From Pirellulales bacterium (GTDB taxonomy: Bacteria > Planctomycetota > Planctomycetia > Pirellulales > Lacipirellulaceae): a stretch of DNA of 35,556 bases. The position numbers and the translations under genes were made by a program. Where the stretch lies: NCBI GenBank assembly GCA_020847515.1, contig JADLBW010000175.1, forward strand, positions 1 to 35,556, in the 5' to 3' direction. Under the pieces are notes generated by a model, which saw nothing but the letters and a program-made list of their open reading frames with translations, searched no databases and was not told the DNA's origin. This document shows positions 1 through 8,696 of this stretch, piece by piece; the first letter of the stretch is position 1; each line of letters begins with the position of its first letter.

Positions 1-1520
1 CCCTCCAGGCAGGCATGGGCGTACGACGCCGGCCCGGGCGCCGCCTTGGCAAGCTCATCGATTTGGGCCTGTTTGGCCGCCCGCTCCGGTTCGGAAGCTT
101 CTGCGGCAGTGAGCGATTCCAACTCGGCCTTCAGCGCCGCCATGCGGGCGTCGTAGGCGGCTCGCTGAGCGGCTTGCTCGGTAGTTTCCAGCGATACCCG
201 CAGCATCGGCGGGCCATTGGTCTTCGGTCCTGGATCTTCCAGGATATGCGTGCTCATGAAGATGCCGGCCAGTGCGTAATAATCAGCGGTCGAGATCGGA
301 TCGAATTTGTGGTCGTGGCAGCGAGCGCAAGCCAGCGTCAGGCCCATGAAGGCGCGGCCCACCAGATCAATCTGATCGTCGGCAATATCGGTGAGCAGCT
401 TCTCCTTGTCCGCGTCGCCGCCGCCCCAGTTGCCGATCGCCAATACGCCGGTGGCGATGATGCCCGGCAGGTTCCGCTCGGCCCCGTCGGAGGCAGGCAA
501 TAAATCGCCGGCCACCTGGTTCATGATGAACTGGTCGTACGGCATGTCGACGTTGAACGCGCCCACTACCCAATCGCGATATCGCCACGCCGCGTGGCAG
601 TCCATGACGTTCGAGCCGTCGGCCGTGCGGGCGTCGAAGGAGTCGGTGTAACGCACCAGGTCGAGCCAGTGGCGTCCCCACCGCTCGCCATACTGCGGGG
701 ATGCGAGCAGTCGATCGACGACTTGCGCAAACGCGTCCGGCGCCGGATCGCTTAGGAACGCGTCGATCTCTGCCGGCGTCGGCGGCAGGCCCGTGAGGTC
801 GAAGGTAGCGCGACGAATGAGGCTTCGCCGATCGGCCGGCGCTGCTGGCGCCAAACCCGCTTCTTCGAGTTTGGCGAGCAAAAAGCGGTCGACGGGGTTT
901 ATACACCACCCCTCATTTCGCACCGGGGCCGCAGATGGCCTCGCTAGAGGTTGAAACGACCAGAACCGCCGTTGGTCGTCGGAGATCTGGAAGCCGTGCT
1001 CCAGCGAACCCGCACCGGCGGGTCCCGCAGTGGAAGTATTCTCTTGTTCGGCGTCGCGAGCTCCCGCGTCCGGCGGCCAAGGTAGGCCGCGGGCCACCCA
1101 TTCTTCCAGCGCAGCGATCTGGTCGTCCGGCAGCTTACCGTCGGGCGGCATCTGCAGCGCTCCTCGATAGCGCACCGCCTGCACCAGCAAGCTGCCTTCG
1201 ACGTTGCGCTGCTCGGCGGCCGGGCCGCTAGCGCCGCCGCGGAGGAGGGCGTCCCGGGACGTGAGGCTCAAATCGCTCTCAAGCTGCTCCAGATCGCTAT
1301 GGCACGCGTAGCAGCGCTCGACCAGCACCGGCCGCACGCGCGATTCAAAGAACTCGAAATCCTCGGCGGTCCAACGGGCGCCAAGGTCATCGCCCCAAGC
1401 CGACGACTGAGTCAGCCACAGCAACAGCGCCAACGGCGCCAGGCGGCATCGAGCGACTTTCGATGGTTTCGCCGGTCGATGGCTCATAGGCGGACCGCGA
1501 AGCGCCAGGACGACGGTCAT
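1..1520 (-). CDS. PSCyt1/DUF1549 planctomycete cytochrome-c-like protein (C-terminus beyond left edge)
   Basis: The minus-strand frame stays open from an ATG at 1520 to the window edge (about 506 codons). A 44-residue N-terminal stretch with a hydrophobic core (LAPLALLLWL) looks like a signal peptide. The heme-type motif CYACH follows, then the PSCyt1 ending (MPPDGKLPDDQIAALEEWV), then a DUF1549 domain marked by NPVDRFLLAKLEEAGL, RRATFDLTGLPPTP, YGERWGRHWLDLVRYTDS and a second CARCHDHKFDPI motif. An AAGGG lies 4 nt before the ATG at 1520; the in-frame ATG at 1487 has no such site. The family is exported and planctomycete-typical, usually ending in a DUF1553 domain that would lie off the edge. 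It is often linked to polysaccharide or sulfatase loci, but its reaction is unknown. The sulfatase nearby fits that context. Confidence 0.93.
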   Translation of the reverse strand, partial: MTVVLALRGPPMSHRPAKPSKVARCRLAPLALLLWLTQSSAWGDDLGARWTAEDFEFFESRVRPVLVERCYACHSDLEQLESDLSLTSRDALLRGGASGPAAEQRNVEGSLLVQAVRYRGALQMPPDGKLPDDQIAALEEWVARGLPWPPDAGARDAEQENTSTAGPAGAGSLEHGFQISDDQRRFWSFQPLARPSAAPVRNEGWCINPVDRFLLAKLEEAGLAPAAPADRRSLIRRATFDLTGLPPTPAEIDAFLSDPAPDAFAQVVDRLLASPQYGERWGRHWLDLVRYTDSFDARTADGSNVMDCHAAWRYRDWVVGAFNVDMPYDQFIMNQVAGDLLPASDGAERNLPGIIATGVLAIGNWGGGDADKEKLLTDIADDQIDLVGRAFMGLTLACARCHDHKFDPISTADYYALAGIFMSTHILEDPGPKTNGPPMLRVSLETTEQAAQRAAYDARMAALKAELESLTAAEASEPERAAKQAQIDELAKAAPGPASYAHACLE

Positions 1521-1539
1521 CAGACCCTTATTGATTGCT

Positions 1540-1653
1540 GCGCCGCTAATGAACCCGTTGTAGATTTGGCTATCGGCTATCGGCTGGAATCAGGCATTTT
1601 CTCGCTGGCAGTCGGCCGCTAGCCGCTGGCCAGACAGGGTTCATTAGTCGCGC
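1540..1653. repeat. Imperfect inverted repeat enclosing 7-nt-periodic sequence
   Basis: Arms 1540-1556 and 1637-1653 are complementary at 15 of 17 positions (core CTAATGAACCC / GGGTTCATTAG). The 80-nt interior reads in 7-nt steps from 1568 to 1630: GGCTATC twice, then GGCTGGA, and later CGCTGGC-like units. The element lies just upstream of the PSCyt1 start and downstream of the EcsC stop, so it could act as an operator, terminator or repeat insertion; the sequence alone does not decide. Confidence 0.55.
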
Positions 1654-1776
1654 AGTTCTCATTAGACTCCACAGCGCGGGCTGCGACGGCAGTCGCTCAG
1701 TATAGCCGAACCGGCTTTGCCGCGGCACTGGTTCCCAGCCGGGCAGCGATTTTGCGGCCGCTGTTCTGCAATTCGG

Positions 1777-2613
1777 TCATTCAAGATTGCTAGCCAGTCG
1801 CTCGTACTCGTGCCGCACGGCCTGCTGGCCATACTTCCGCTCGAGCATGCGGACCGTGAAATGGGCGTCGGCCGTATTCTGAAAATGGTCGATGAAGACG
1901 GCGTTGATCATGCCGCCGCCCACGGCGCCGATCACGGGAATCGCCTGGGCGGCGGCCTTTTCGGAAACGGCTATGCCGAAGCGGGAAGCGATGTTGGCGA
2001 TCAGTCGCGTTAGCGCCGTGGCGCTGCCTTTGCCGGTCCCTTTCACCAAGATCTCGGCGGCGGCGCCGACCTGCTGAGCCATCGCCGCGCGGGCGACGAA
2101 GTAGCTGGCGCGGATGAACTTTTCGCGCGCGGGCGAATCCGCGTCGACGAGATCGACGGCTCCTCCCGGGGCGTTTTCGCCGCCGCTGCCCAGCGCAAAC
2201 ACTTCCAGGCACGCCAGCCGGGCTTCGGCGTCGGCAAGCTCTTCGCCCTTCGATCGCGCAATGTCGGCGATCGAGCGAAGAATAATCACGGTCGTGATCG
2301 GTAGCTCGGCCAGTAGCGCCGGCGCCCCGAACATGCCGCCGGTCACGCCGCTGATCGTCGCGGCCACCTTGTGCGAGAGTTTCCAAGGAGACTTCGGCGC
2401 CTTGCCGTCGAGCGTCTTCATGGCGACGGACAAGGCTCGCGTCAGCGCCTCTTCCGTCATGTGGTTGATTTGAGCTTGAACGGCAGCGGGCAGGCGATCG
2501 AGCAATTTCTCCACCGGCGCGCCGACCAGCGCCGCCAGCCTGGCCGCCATGCCAGGGCGCTCCAACTGTGCAACGGCCCCGGAAAGAAGCGTACGATCAC
2601 GATCGCTGAGCAT
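1777..2613 (-). CDS. EcsC family protein
   Basis: A 278-residue protein resembling the EcsC family (PF12787 type). It has an alpha-helical N-terminus (LSDRDRTLLSGAVAQLERPG), a glycine-rich segment GVTGGMFGAPALLAELPITT, then IIRSIADIAR-like and GGGMINAVFIDHFQ segments conserved in the family. The ATG at 2613 is preceded by AAGGAG at 7-nt spacing, so the open extension to 2796 is unlikely to be translated. EcsC proteins are named after the third gene of the Bacillus ecs ABC transporter locus and their biochemical role is unclear; the small hydrophobic patches suggest membrane association. It is divergent from the sulfatase and shares a roughly 200-bp promoter region with it. Confidence 0.88.
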   Translation of the reverse strand: MLSDRDRTLLSGAVAQLERPGMAARLAALVGAPVEKLLDRLPAAVQAQINHMTEEALTRALSVAMKTLDGKAPKSPWKLSHKVAATISGVTGGMFGAPALLAELPITTVIILRSIADIARSKGEELADAEARLACLEVFALGSGGENAPGGAVDLVDADSPAREKFIRASYFVARAAMAQQVGAAAEILVKGTGKGSATALTRLIANIASRFGIAVSEKAAAQAIPVIGAVGGGMINAVFIDHFQNTADAHFTVRMLERKYGQQAVRHEYERLASNLE

Positions 2614-2774
2614 AGCCTCGCTCCTTGGAGTGGTAGGCGCCCAATGATTCTTGCCTTGCAGAACGACGAAGGCAATTCGCCCCTGGGGTCGAAGGCTGGG
2701 AGTTCGCCGCGGGAACCGCGCGTTCCACGAGCCTGCGCCTGAGGCCGTAACTCCCAATCGCCGTCCACCGCGAC

Positions 2775-2780
2775 TATAAT
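2775..2780 (+). promoter_or_regulatory. Candidate sigma-70 -10 box for the sulfatase gene
   Basis: A perfect TATAAT at 2775-2780 sits 50 nt before the chosen sulfatase start. The hexamer 17 nt upstream (2752-2757) is a poor -35, so the call rests on the -10 alone. Confidence 0.35.
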
Positions 2781-2830
2781 CGCGCTCGCCGGCCATTGGA
2801 CTGCCGCATCACCTAATGAGGACCCTCGGA

Positions 2831-4348
2831 ATGAATTTCCAGAATCGCCGACAGCCCATAAACGCAGCCGGCCTGTGGACGATGGCTTTGTTCTTCGGGC
2901 TACGCGGCGTTTGCTCTTCTGCAATTGCCGCAACAGCGGCGCCGGAGCGACCCAACATCGTCATCGTCTTTTGCGATGACATGGGCTATGCCGACATCGG
3001 TCCCTTCGGCGCAACGGCTTATTCCACGCCGAATCTGGACCGCATGGCCGCGGAGGGGCGTAAGTTCACCGACTTCCACTCGGCTACAGCCGTCTGTTCA
3101 GCGTCGCGCGTCGCCTTGCTGACGGGCTGCTACCCCGAGCGGGTAAGCGTGCTGGGCGCGCTGCGGCCGCAGTCGCGGCACGGGATCAGTAAGGACGAAC
3201 TGACGCTCGCGGAATTGTGCAAACAGCAAGGCTACGCCACGGCCATCTTCGGCAAGTGGCACTTGGGCGACTACAAGCGGTTCTTGCCGCTGCAGCACGG
3301 GTTCGACGAGTACTACGGCCTGCCGTACTCCAACGACATGTGGCCCCGCGGCCACCGGGGCGAGGAGCTGCCGCCGGGCGCTTCGAGGAAGAAGCAATAT
3401 CCCCCGCTGCGGATGTTCGACGGCAACAAGGTCGTCGACGAGGAGGTAACCGCCGAGGACCAGACGCAGCTTACTAAGTCGTATACCCGTCGCGCCGTCG
3501 ATTTCATCGATCGGCATCACGACGAACCGTTCCTGCTGTATGTGCCGCATTCGATGATGCACGTACCGCTGTTCGTCTCCCAGGAGTTTGAAGGTAAAAG
3601 CGGCGCCGGACTGTACGGCGATGCTGTGACGGAGATCGACTGGTCGGTGGGCGAAATCCTGGCGGCGATCAAGCGGCACGGCATCGATGAACAGACTTTG
3701 GTTATTTTTACCTCCGACAACGGCCCCTGGCTTAACTTCGGCGACCATGCCGGTTCCGCCGGGCCGCTGCGCGAAGGAAAGGGAACGATGTTCGAAGGCG
3801 GCTACCGCGTGCCATGCATTATGCGGTTTCCCGGTCAGATTCCCGCCGGTACCCAGTGCGACGAATTGTGCGTAACGATCGACTTGCTGCCGACCGTCGC
3901 GCGACTGATCGGCGCCGAACTGCCGAGCCAGCGCCCGATCGACGGACTCGACATCTGGCCGCTCATGGCCGGGCAGGCCGAAGCCCAAAGCCCTCACGAC
4001 GTATTCTACTGCTATTACGACGGGGCCCTGCATGCCGTCCGCGATCGGCAATGGAAGTTACACGTGCCGCATCCCTACCGTACGCTGGGGGGTCGCCCCG
4101 CAGGCCACGGCGGCTATCCGGCGGACTATGAGCAAGCGCGGACGGACACGGAACTATATGACCTCAAAAGCGATCCTGGCGAGACGAATAACGTAGCGGC
4201 AGAACATCCAGAGATTGTCGCTCGGCTGACCTCAGCAGCGGAAGCGGCGCGCGCGGACCTCGGCGACGCTCTGACGGGCCGGAAGGGCGCCGGCGTTCGC
4301 GAACCGGGCCGCATGCCCGCAAAGCCGGACGCAAATGCCAAACGCTAA
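2831..4348 (+). CDS. Secreted arylsulfatase-type sulfatase (Cys-type, formylglycine-dependent)
   Basis: A 505-residue alkaline-phosphatase-superfamily sulfatase that hydrolyses sulfate esters. A signal peptide (hydrophobic residues about 16-35, ending SAIAATAA) is followed by [15 protein letters not shown] (metal-binding Asp pair), the activation motif CSASR at residues 89-93 where Cys89 would become formylglycine, GKWHLG with the active-site Lys and His, and FTSDNGPW (metal-binding Asp-Asn). Length is normal. I start at 2831 because GAGGA lies 8 nt upstream; the ATG at 2816 has no ribosome site. The stop TAA (4346-4348) overlaps the stop of the convergent ABC permease gene. No formylglycine-generating enzyme is in the window. 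Substrate unknown; planctomycete sulfatases commonly act on sulfated algal polysaccharides. Confidence 0.95.
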   Translation: MNFQNRRQPINAAGLWTMALFFGLRGVCSSAIAATAAPERPNIVIVFCDDMGYADIGPFGATAYSTPNLDRMAAEGRKFTDFHSATAVCSASRVALLTGCYPERVSVLGALRPQSRHGISKDELTLAELCKQQGYATAIFGKWHLGDYKRFLPLQHGFDEYYGLPYSNDMWPRGHRGEELPPGASRKKQYPPLRMFDGNKVVDEEVTAEDQTQLTKSYTRRAVDFIDRHHDEPFLLYVPHSMMHVPLFVSQEFEGKSGAGLYGDAVTEIDWSVGEILAAIKRHGIDEQTLVIFTSDNGPWLNFGDHAGSAGPLREGKGTMFEGGYRVPCIMRFPGQIPAGTQCDELCVTIDLLPTVARLIGAELPSQRPIDGLDIWPLMAGQAEAQSPHDVFYCYYDGALHAVRDRQWKLHVPHPYRTLGGRPAGHGGYPADYEQARTDTELYDLKSDPGETNNVAAEHPEIVARLTSAAEAARADLGDALTGRKGAGVREPGRMPAKPDANAKR

Positions 4349-5181
4349 AGCGGCGCCGGCACGTCGCGATGGCAGAAGATCGCGGCGCTGCCCGCCAGCA
4401 GCAACGCGCCCAGTCCCACGAGGCAACCGTTGTACTGCCACAATAACGTCCAGCCCGCAGCCGGATCGCGCTGGACGCTCAGGGTGAGCATCGTCGGCTC
4501 ATAGGCGCTGAAAATTGTGAGCCAGCCCATCCAGCCGAACTGATCCGCCAGCCGAGCGACGACCATGATCGCGATCTCGACGATGTAGAAGCCGACGACT
4601 GCGCCGACGGCCGCCGATCGCGTACGGCACAGCGCCGAGGCGATGGTCGCGGCGCCAGCTACAAACACGCCCAGGCTGATAAAGTTCAGCACTGCCGGCG
4701 TTACGGTCGCAAGGGTTGGCGGCGGCTCGAACTTGCTGAAGCGGAGCCCTGCGGCGACTCCTGCCCAGGCCGCAGACGCGATGCCGATCACGCCTAGCAG
4801 CGTAACTAGGGTGTGCGTGCTGACGAGGGTAAACCGCCGCACCGGCTGCGCCAGCAGCATCTCCATCGTACCGGCGCCGATGCGGCCGGCCAGGCAATCG
4901 CTGCCTCGGGCGACGGTCCACAGTCCCAGCAGCAGCACCAATCCGAACTCCTCGAAGCTGAACGCCACCCGGCCCAGCGGCGATGCGAGGTCGGCAACCG
5001 GCACGGGCAGCAGCTCCTGGAGCATCTTGAAGCTCTCGGAGAAGAACTTTACGAACGCGTCGACCTGGATATGCGAAGCCACCCATATGCGCAGCCAGGT
5101 GAACGCAAACGCGAGCGTCGCGCAGCCCGCCAGAAGCAACTCGCTATCGCGCAGCGAGCGAATGAGCAGGACGCGTTTCAT
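4345..5181 (-). CDS. ABC-2 type transporter permease
   Basis: A 278-residue membrane protein with about six hydrophobic helices (roughly residues 14-36, 75-92, 117-145, 163-185, 190-212, 250-270). Between helices 2 and 3 it has the ABC-2 hallmark: a cytosolic segment [20 protein letters not shown] then QPVRR, matching the 'G-T-x-E-x-L-L-x-x-P' pattern of this permease class. Its ATG overlaps the stop codon of the ATPase gene (ATGA, 5178-5181), implying translational coupling, so the two form an exporter or multicopper/Nos-type permease pair. An open extension to 5478 overlaps the ATPase and is not supported. Substrate cannot be inferred. Confidence 0.9.
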   Translation of the reverse strand: MKRVLLIRSLRDSELLLAGCATLAFAFTWLRIWVASHIQVDAFVKFFSESFKMLQELLPVPVADLASPLGRVAFSFEEFGLVLLLGLWTVARGSDCLAGRIGAGTMEMLLAQPVRRFTLVSTHTLVTLLGVIGIASAAWAGVAAGLRFSKFEPPPTLATVTPAVLNFISLGVFVAGAATIASALCRTRSAAVGAVVGFYIVEIAIMVVARLADQFGWMGWLTIFSAYEPTMLTLSVQRDPAAGWTLLWQYNGCLVGLGALLLAGSAAIFCHRDVPAPL

Positions 5182-6098
5182 GAGGGGCCCCCGCGGTGAT
5201 GCCGTTCGTAGACGGCCCGCAGGCCGATCGGCTCGATCTGCAGTTGCCCGAGCGGTTGTTCGGCCAGCCAGCCTAGCAGCGGCGTCAGCTCTCCGCGGGT
5301 GACGATCACCGCTTCGCCGTTGGCATGGTGCGTGATTTCCAGGGCGGCCGCCAACGACGCCGGCGGCGGCGCGAGGGGCCCGGTCAGCGTCGCCCGAATC
5401 CGGTGCTGCCGCCGTACATCGCTGACCCGCACGGAGTCGACGATCCGCCCGCCGCTGAGCACTAGCACGCGGTCGCACACGTCCTCGACCTCCGGGAGCA
5501 CATGCGAAGAGAAAACAACCGTCTTGCCTTCGCTCCGCGTTTCATGGATCAGCTCGGCCACGTCGCGGCGCACGGTCGGGTCGAGATTGGCCGTCGGCTC
5601 GTCGAGGATCACCAGCGGCACGTCGGGGGTCAATGCGACCGCCAGCGCCAGCTTTTGCCGCATGCCCGTCGACATCTGCCGCACCCGTCGTGACAGATCA
5701 AGCTGCAGCCGCTCGGCGATTTTCAAGGACCGCGCCAGCGAAGCCTCGCGCCGCAAGCGGGCGAACAGTTCGAGCGTCTGCCGGCCGTTGAGATGGCGAA
5801 ACAATCTCGCATCGCCCGGCAGGTAGGCGAGCCGGCGGTGCACCGCAACCGACTGGCGGTAGCAGTCGAGCCCGTCGATGCGAGCGCGTCCGGCGGACGG
5901 TTTCAGATAGCCTAGCAGCAGCCTCAAGAGCGTCGTCTTGCCGGCGCCGTTGGGCCCCAGCAAGCCCAGGATTTCGCCATGCTTCGTCTCGAAATTGCAG
6001 TCGCTAAGCGCGACCAACGAACCGTAGCGCTTCGAGAGTGAGTCGGCGTGAATCAGCACAGGCGGCGGCAACGGTTCGCGGACCAAAGATTCCTGCAC
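5178..6098 (-). CDS. ABC transporter ATP-binding protein
   Basis: ATPase subunit partnered with the overlapping permease. In the 306-residue form starting at GTG 6098, Walker A is GPNGAGKTT near residue 48, the signature loop is STGMRQK near 143 (a common variant of LSGGQ in ABC-2 exporters), Walker B VILDEP is near 163, and a switch His lies in VVFSSHVLPE. A C-terminal extension of about 80 residues follows, as in NosF/CcmA-like exporters. The start is uncertain: the frame is open to a TTG at 6272, but the first convincing domain residues (LIHADSLSKRYG) begin close after GTG 6098 and 6059, and no good ribosome site is seen. ATP hydrolysis would drive export of an unknown substrate. Confidence 0.9.
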   Translation of the reverse strand: MQESLVREPLPPPVLIHADSLSKRYGSLVALSDCNFETKHGEILGLLGPNGAGKTTLLRLLLGYLKPSAGRARIDGLDCYRQSVAVHRRLAYLPGDARLFRHLNGRQTLELFARLRREASLARSLKIAERLQLDLSRRVRQMSTGMRQKLALAVALTPDVPLVILDEPTANLDPTVRRDVAELIHETRSEGKTVVFSSHVLPEVEDVCDRVLVLSGGRIVDSVRVSDVRRQHRIRATLTGPLAPPPASLAAALEITHHANGEAVIVTRGELTPLLGWLAEQPLGQLQIEPIGLRAVYERHHRGGPS

Positions 6099-6331
6099 AG
6101 CTAAACCCGATGGCAGGTTCGACCGTCGGCCGCACGCACCGCGACGCCGACGAACCGCCGCAACTTGCCGCCTTCGATCGGTCCCGCCTCGCGGCAGCCA
6201 AGCTCGGCCCGCCACAGCGGCGCTACCGTGAACAGCCTGGCCCAGCGCCCCGAGACAACGACGCGGCAACAAACTGCGCGGCCACGGCCGAATTCTACTT
6301 CACGCGTCGGTCGCGGCCACTGGCCGCTGCT

Positions 6332-7621
6332 TCAGCGTTCGTCCATGGCAATCAGCGGCCGCTGTGTCGCCCCCGTGTAGATTTGCCGCGGGCGAGCGAT
6401 TTTCTTGGTCGGACTGGTGTGCATTTCGACCCAATGAGCAATCCAGCCTGGCAATCTGCCGATGGCAAACAACACGGTAAACATCTGCATCGGAATGCCA
6501 ATGGCTCGGTAGATCACGCCGGAATAGAAATCGACGTTGGGGTACAGCTTCCGCTCGATGAAATACGGGTCGTTTAGCGCGACTTCCTCCAATTGCAGGG
6601 CGATGTCGAAGATCGGATCGTGGATCTTCTGCTTGGCCAGGACGCGATGGCAGGCCGCCTTGATGATCGCCGCCCGCGGGTCGAAGTTCTTGTACACCCG
6701 GTGGCCGAAGCCCATTAGGCGAAAGTTGTTGTTCTTGTCCTTCGCCATGTCGACGTACTTCTTGACGTTCGAGCCGTCGCGGCGAATTTGCTCCAGCATT
6801 TGCACGCACGCCTCGTTGGCGCCGCCGTGCAACGGCCCCCAGAGGGCGCTGATTCCCGCCGAGATCGACGCAAACAGGTTGGCCAGCGACGACCCGACCA
6901 TCCGCACGGTGGAAGTGCTGCAGTTCTGTTCATGGTCGGCGTGCACGATGAGCAACAGGTTCAGCGCATCGACGAACACCGGATCGATCGCATACGGTTC
7001 GCTCGGCACGGCGAACATCATCCGCAAGAAATTCTCGCAATAGCCCAAGTCGTTCTGCGGATAGATGTACGGCTGGCCAATCGACTTCTTGTAGGCGAAC
7101 GCCGCGATCGTGGGCAGTTTGGCCAGCAACCGCACGATCGAAATATCGACCTGCTGATGGTCGTGCGGGTCGAGCGAATCCTGGTAGAAGGTCGACATGG
7201 CGCCGACCGCCGAGCTGAGGATCGCCATCGGATGGGCGTCGCGCGGAAAGCCGTCGTAGAACAGCCGCATGTCCTCGTGCAGCAGCGTATGCCGGCGCAG
7301 CGTCGAGTTGAATTGCTCGAATTGCTGGCGCGTCGGCAGCTCGCCGTAGATCAGCAGATAGGCGACTTCCACGAAGTCGCACTTATCGGCGAGTTGCTCG
7401 ATCGGATAACCGCGATAGCGAAGGATTCCCTTTTCGCCGTCCAGGAAAGTGATGGCGCTTTTCGTTGAGCCAGTGTTGACGTACCCCTCGTCGAGCGTAA
7501 TCAGGTCCGTGGCGGCAAGCAGCTTGCTGATATCGAGCGCACGTTCATGCTCGGACCCTTCGACAATGGGCAACTGATACTCGTTACCATCCGGAGTCTT
7601 AAGCGTCGCTACCTCAGGCAT
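6332..7621 (-). CDS. gltA: Citrate synthase (type II, GltA-like)
   Basis: A 429-residue enzyme condensing oxaloacetate with acetyl-CoA at the entry of the TCA cycle. Length and sequence match hexameric bacterial GltA. Visible active-site regions are HADHEQNCSTSTVR (residues 227-240), GPLHGGANE with catalytic His265, GFGHRVYKNFDPRA with His307, and NVDFYSG with the catalytic Asp364. AAGGA sits 5 nt before the ATG at 7621. It is the first gene of the minus-strand block upstream of the ABC exporter, and the 230-nt gap to the ATPase gene makes co-transcription possible but unproven. A fumarase and accD lie in the same block, so it is a loose central-carbon neighbourhood. Confidence 0.98.
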   Translation of the reverse strand: MPEVATLKTPDGNEYQLPIVEGSEHERALDISKLLAATDLITLDEGYVNTGSTKSAITFLDGEKGILRYRGYPIEQLADKCDFVEVAYLLIYGELPTRQQFEQFNSTLRRHTLLHEDMRLFYDGFPRDAHPMAILSSAVGAMSTFYQDSLDPHDHQQVDISIVRLLAKLPTIAAFAYKKSIGQPYIYPQNDLGYCENFLRMMFAVPSEPYAIDPVFVDALNLLLIVHADHEQNCSTSTVRMVGSSLANLFASISAGISALWGPLHGGANEACVQMLEQIRRDGSNVKKYVDMAKDKNNNFRLMGFGHRVYKNFDPRAAIIKAACHRVLAKQKIHDPIFDIALQLEEVALNDPYFIERKLYPNVDFYSGVIYRAIGIPMQMFTVLFAIGRLPGWIAHWVEMHTSPTKKIARPRQIYTGATQRPLIAMDER

Positions 7622-7905
7622 GGGGTTCCTTCTGCGGCGTGCGGTCGAATAACATGCGCGGGATTGCCTTCGGGGCGTAAGCCGACCCCGATTTGCGGCC
7701 CGGGCCCGCGAACTGAAGTGTACCGAGGCAAAACCGCCCCTTCAATTGGCGCTGCCTTTCGCCCCGCCGCGCCCTTCAGGCGCGCAGGCAGAGGCGGCGG
7801 CGCTCTAAGCGCCCGCTGCCGAGCGGTTCCAGGGGGCTTTCACCCAGTGGAATCGCCGCGGTGGGCGCTTCGGCTCGGCCGCTGCGCGCTGCCTGGTGAA
7901 AGCGA

Positions 7906-8493
7906 CTATTTTCCGGCGGCCCTCGGCTTCACCAGGGCCGCCGTTGCCACAGCCATCGCCAATCCGGCGCCGAGCTCGTAAAGGATCTGTCCCGCAGCGT
8001 ACGTCGGCGTATGGAACCACCAAATGGCCGCCCCCACGTTCGTCCAAATCGCCGCAATCAAGCTGACTAGCATCAAAAAGCCAAGCCGACTGGGGTAGCT
8101 CGGCAGGGTATGGACGACCATCGCCAGCAGCCCGGCCGACAACAGGGCGATGACGAAGCTATGCAGCAATCCCTTGATGAACTTCTCCGGCGCCATGGGC
8201 GATACGCCCTGGCGGCTGTATGCCATGTGGAATAAGGGGCCTTCGTTGATCTTCCGCTCCCACTCGCGTTGCGCCGCTTCGTCGCGCGAGCTTGGCGCCG
8301 GGCCGGGGTAGGCGTACATGCCGGACGGCATATCGCCGGCCCGCATCGGCGCCAAAATGTCCATTTCCCGATCCGCGGGCAAGGGCTTCATCAGCCGCAC
8401 GGTCATGTTGAGAACCGGGCCCCAATAGACGAAGCCCCACGAGAACATCAGCGCTGCGGAGAGCACCGCCGCGGCAAGGATGCGGCCCGCCAT
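7906..8493 (-). CDS. Membrane protein of unknown function (4 TM)
   Basis: A 195-residue protein I do not recognise. It has four predicted membrane helices (about residues 5-25, 110-128, 137-160, 167-188) and an extra-membrane stretch between helices 1 and 2 (about residues 30-108) rich in Pro, Met and charged residues. Start ATG 8493 has GAGGG at 8-nt spacing. Codon use is typical of the neighbours and the frame is intact, so it is very likely a real gene. It sits between citrate synthase and the kinase on the same strand, with gaps of about 280 and 200 nt. Conserved aromatic-rich helix 3 (AIWTNVGAAIWWF) may help find homologues. Confidence 0.8.
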   Translation of the reverse strand: MAGRILAAAVLSAALMFSWGFVYWGPVLNMTVRLMKPLPADREMDILAPMRAGDMPSGMYAYPGPAPSSRDEAAQREWERKINEGPLFHMAYSRQGVSPMAPEKFIKGLLHSFVIALLSAGLLAMVVHTLPSYPSRLGFLMLVSLIAAIWTNVGAAIWWFHTPTYAAGQILYELGAGLAMAVATAALVKPRAAGK

Positions 8494-8651
8494 GATCGGA
8501 ACCCTCGACTGTTTGACCCGACTGGTAATGAACTATCGTCGCGACGCTGCGCAAGCGAAGCGGATCAGCCGACGGCGCAACGTCCGGCGAGACCAAGCGG
8601 CAGATGACTATCGCTTTCGACCTGACGACCTGACGCCTGCGGCCTCGCCTC

Positions 8652-8691
8652 GACGCCTCGACGCCTCGACGTCTTGACGCCTTGACGTCTC
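8652..8691. repeat. Tandem 8-nt repeat array
   Basis: Five consecutive octamers of consensus GACG(C/T)CT(C/T), with degenerate upstream units back to about 8628. The array ends 5 nt before the kinase stop codon region (8697) and occupies much of the gap between the kinase and the membrane protein. It may belong to the same intergenic class as the 7-nt arrays elsewhere in the window. Confidence 0.8.
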
Positions 8692-8696
8692 AAGCG

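Noticed and set aside
3098-4051. Minus-strand open frame of 317 codons
   Set aside because: Antisense to the sulfatase; no recognisable domain.
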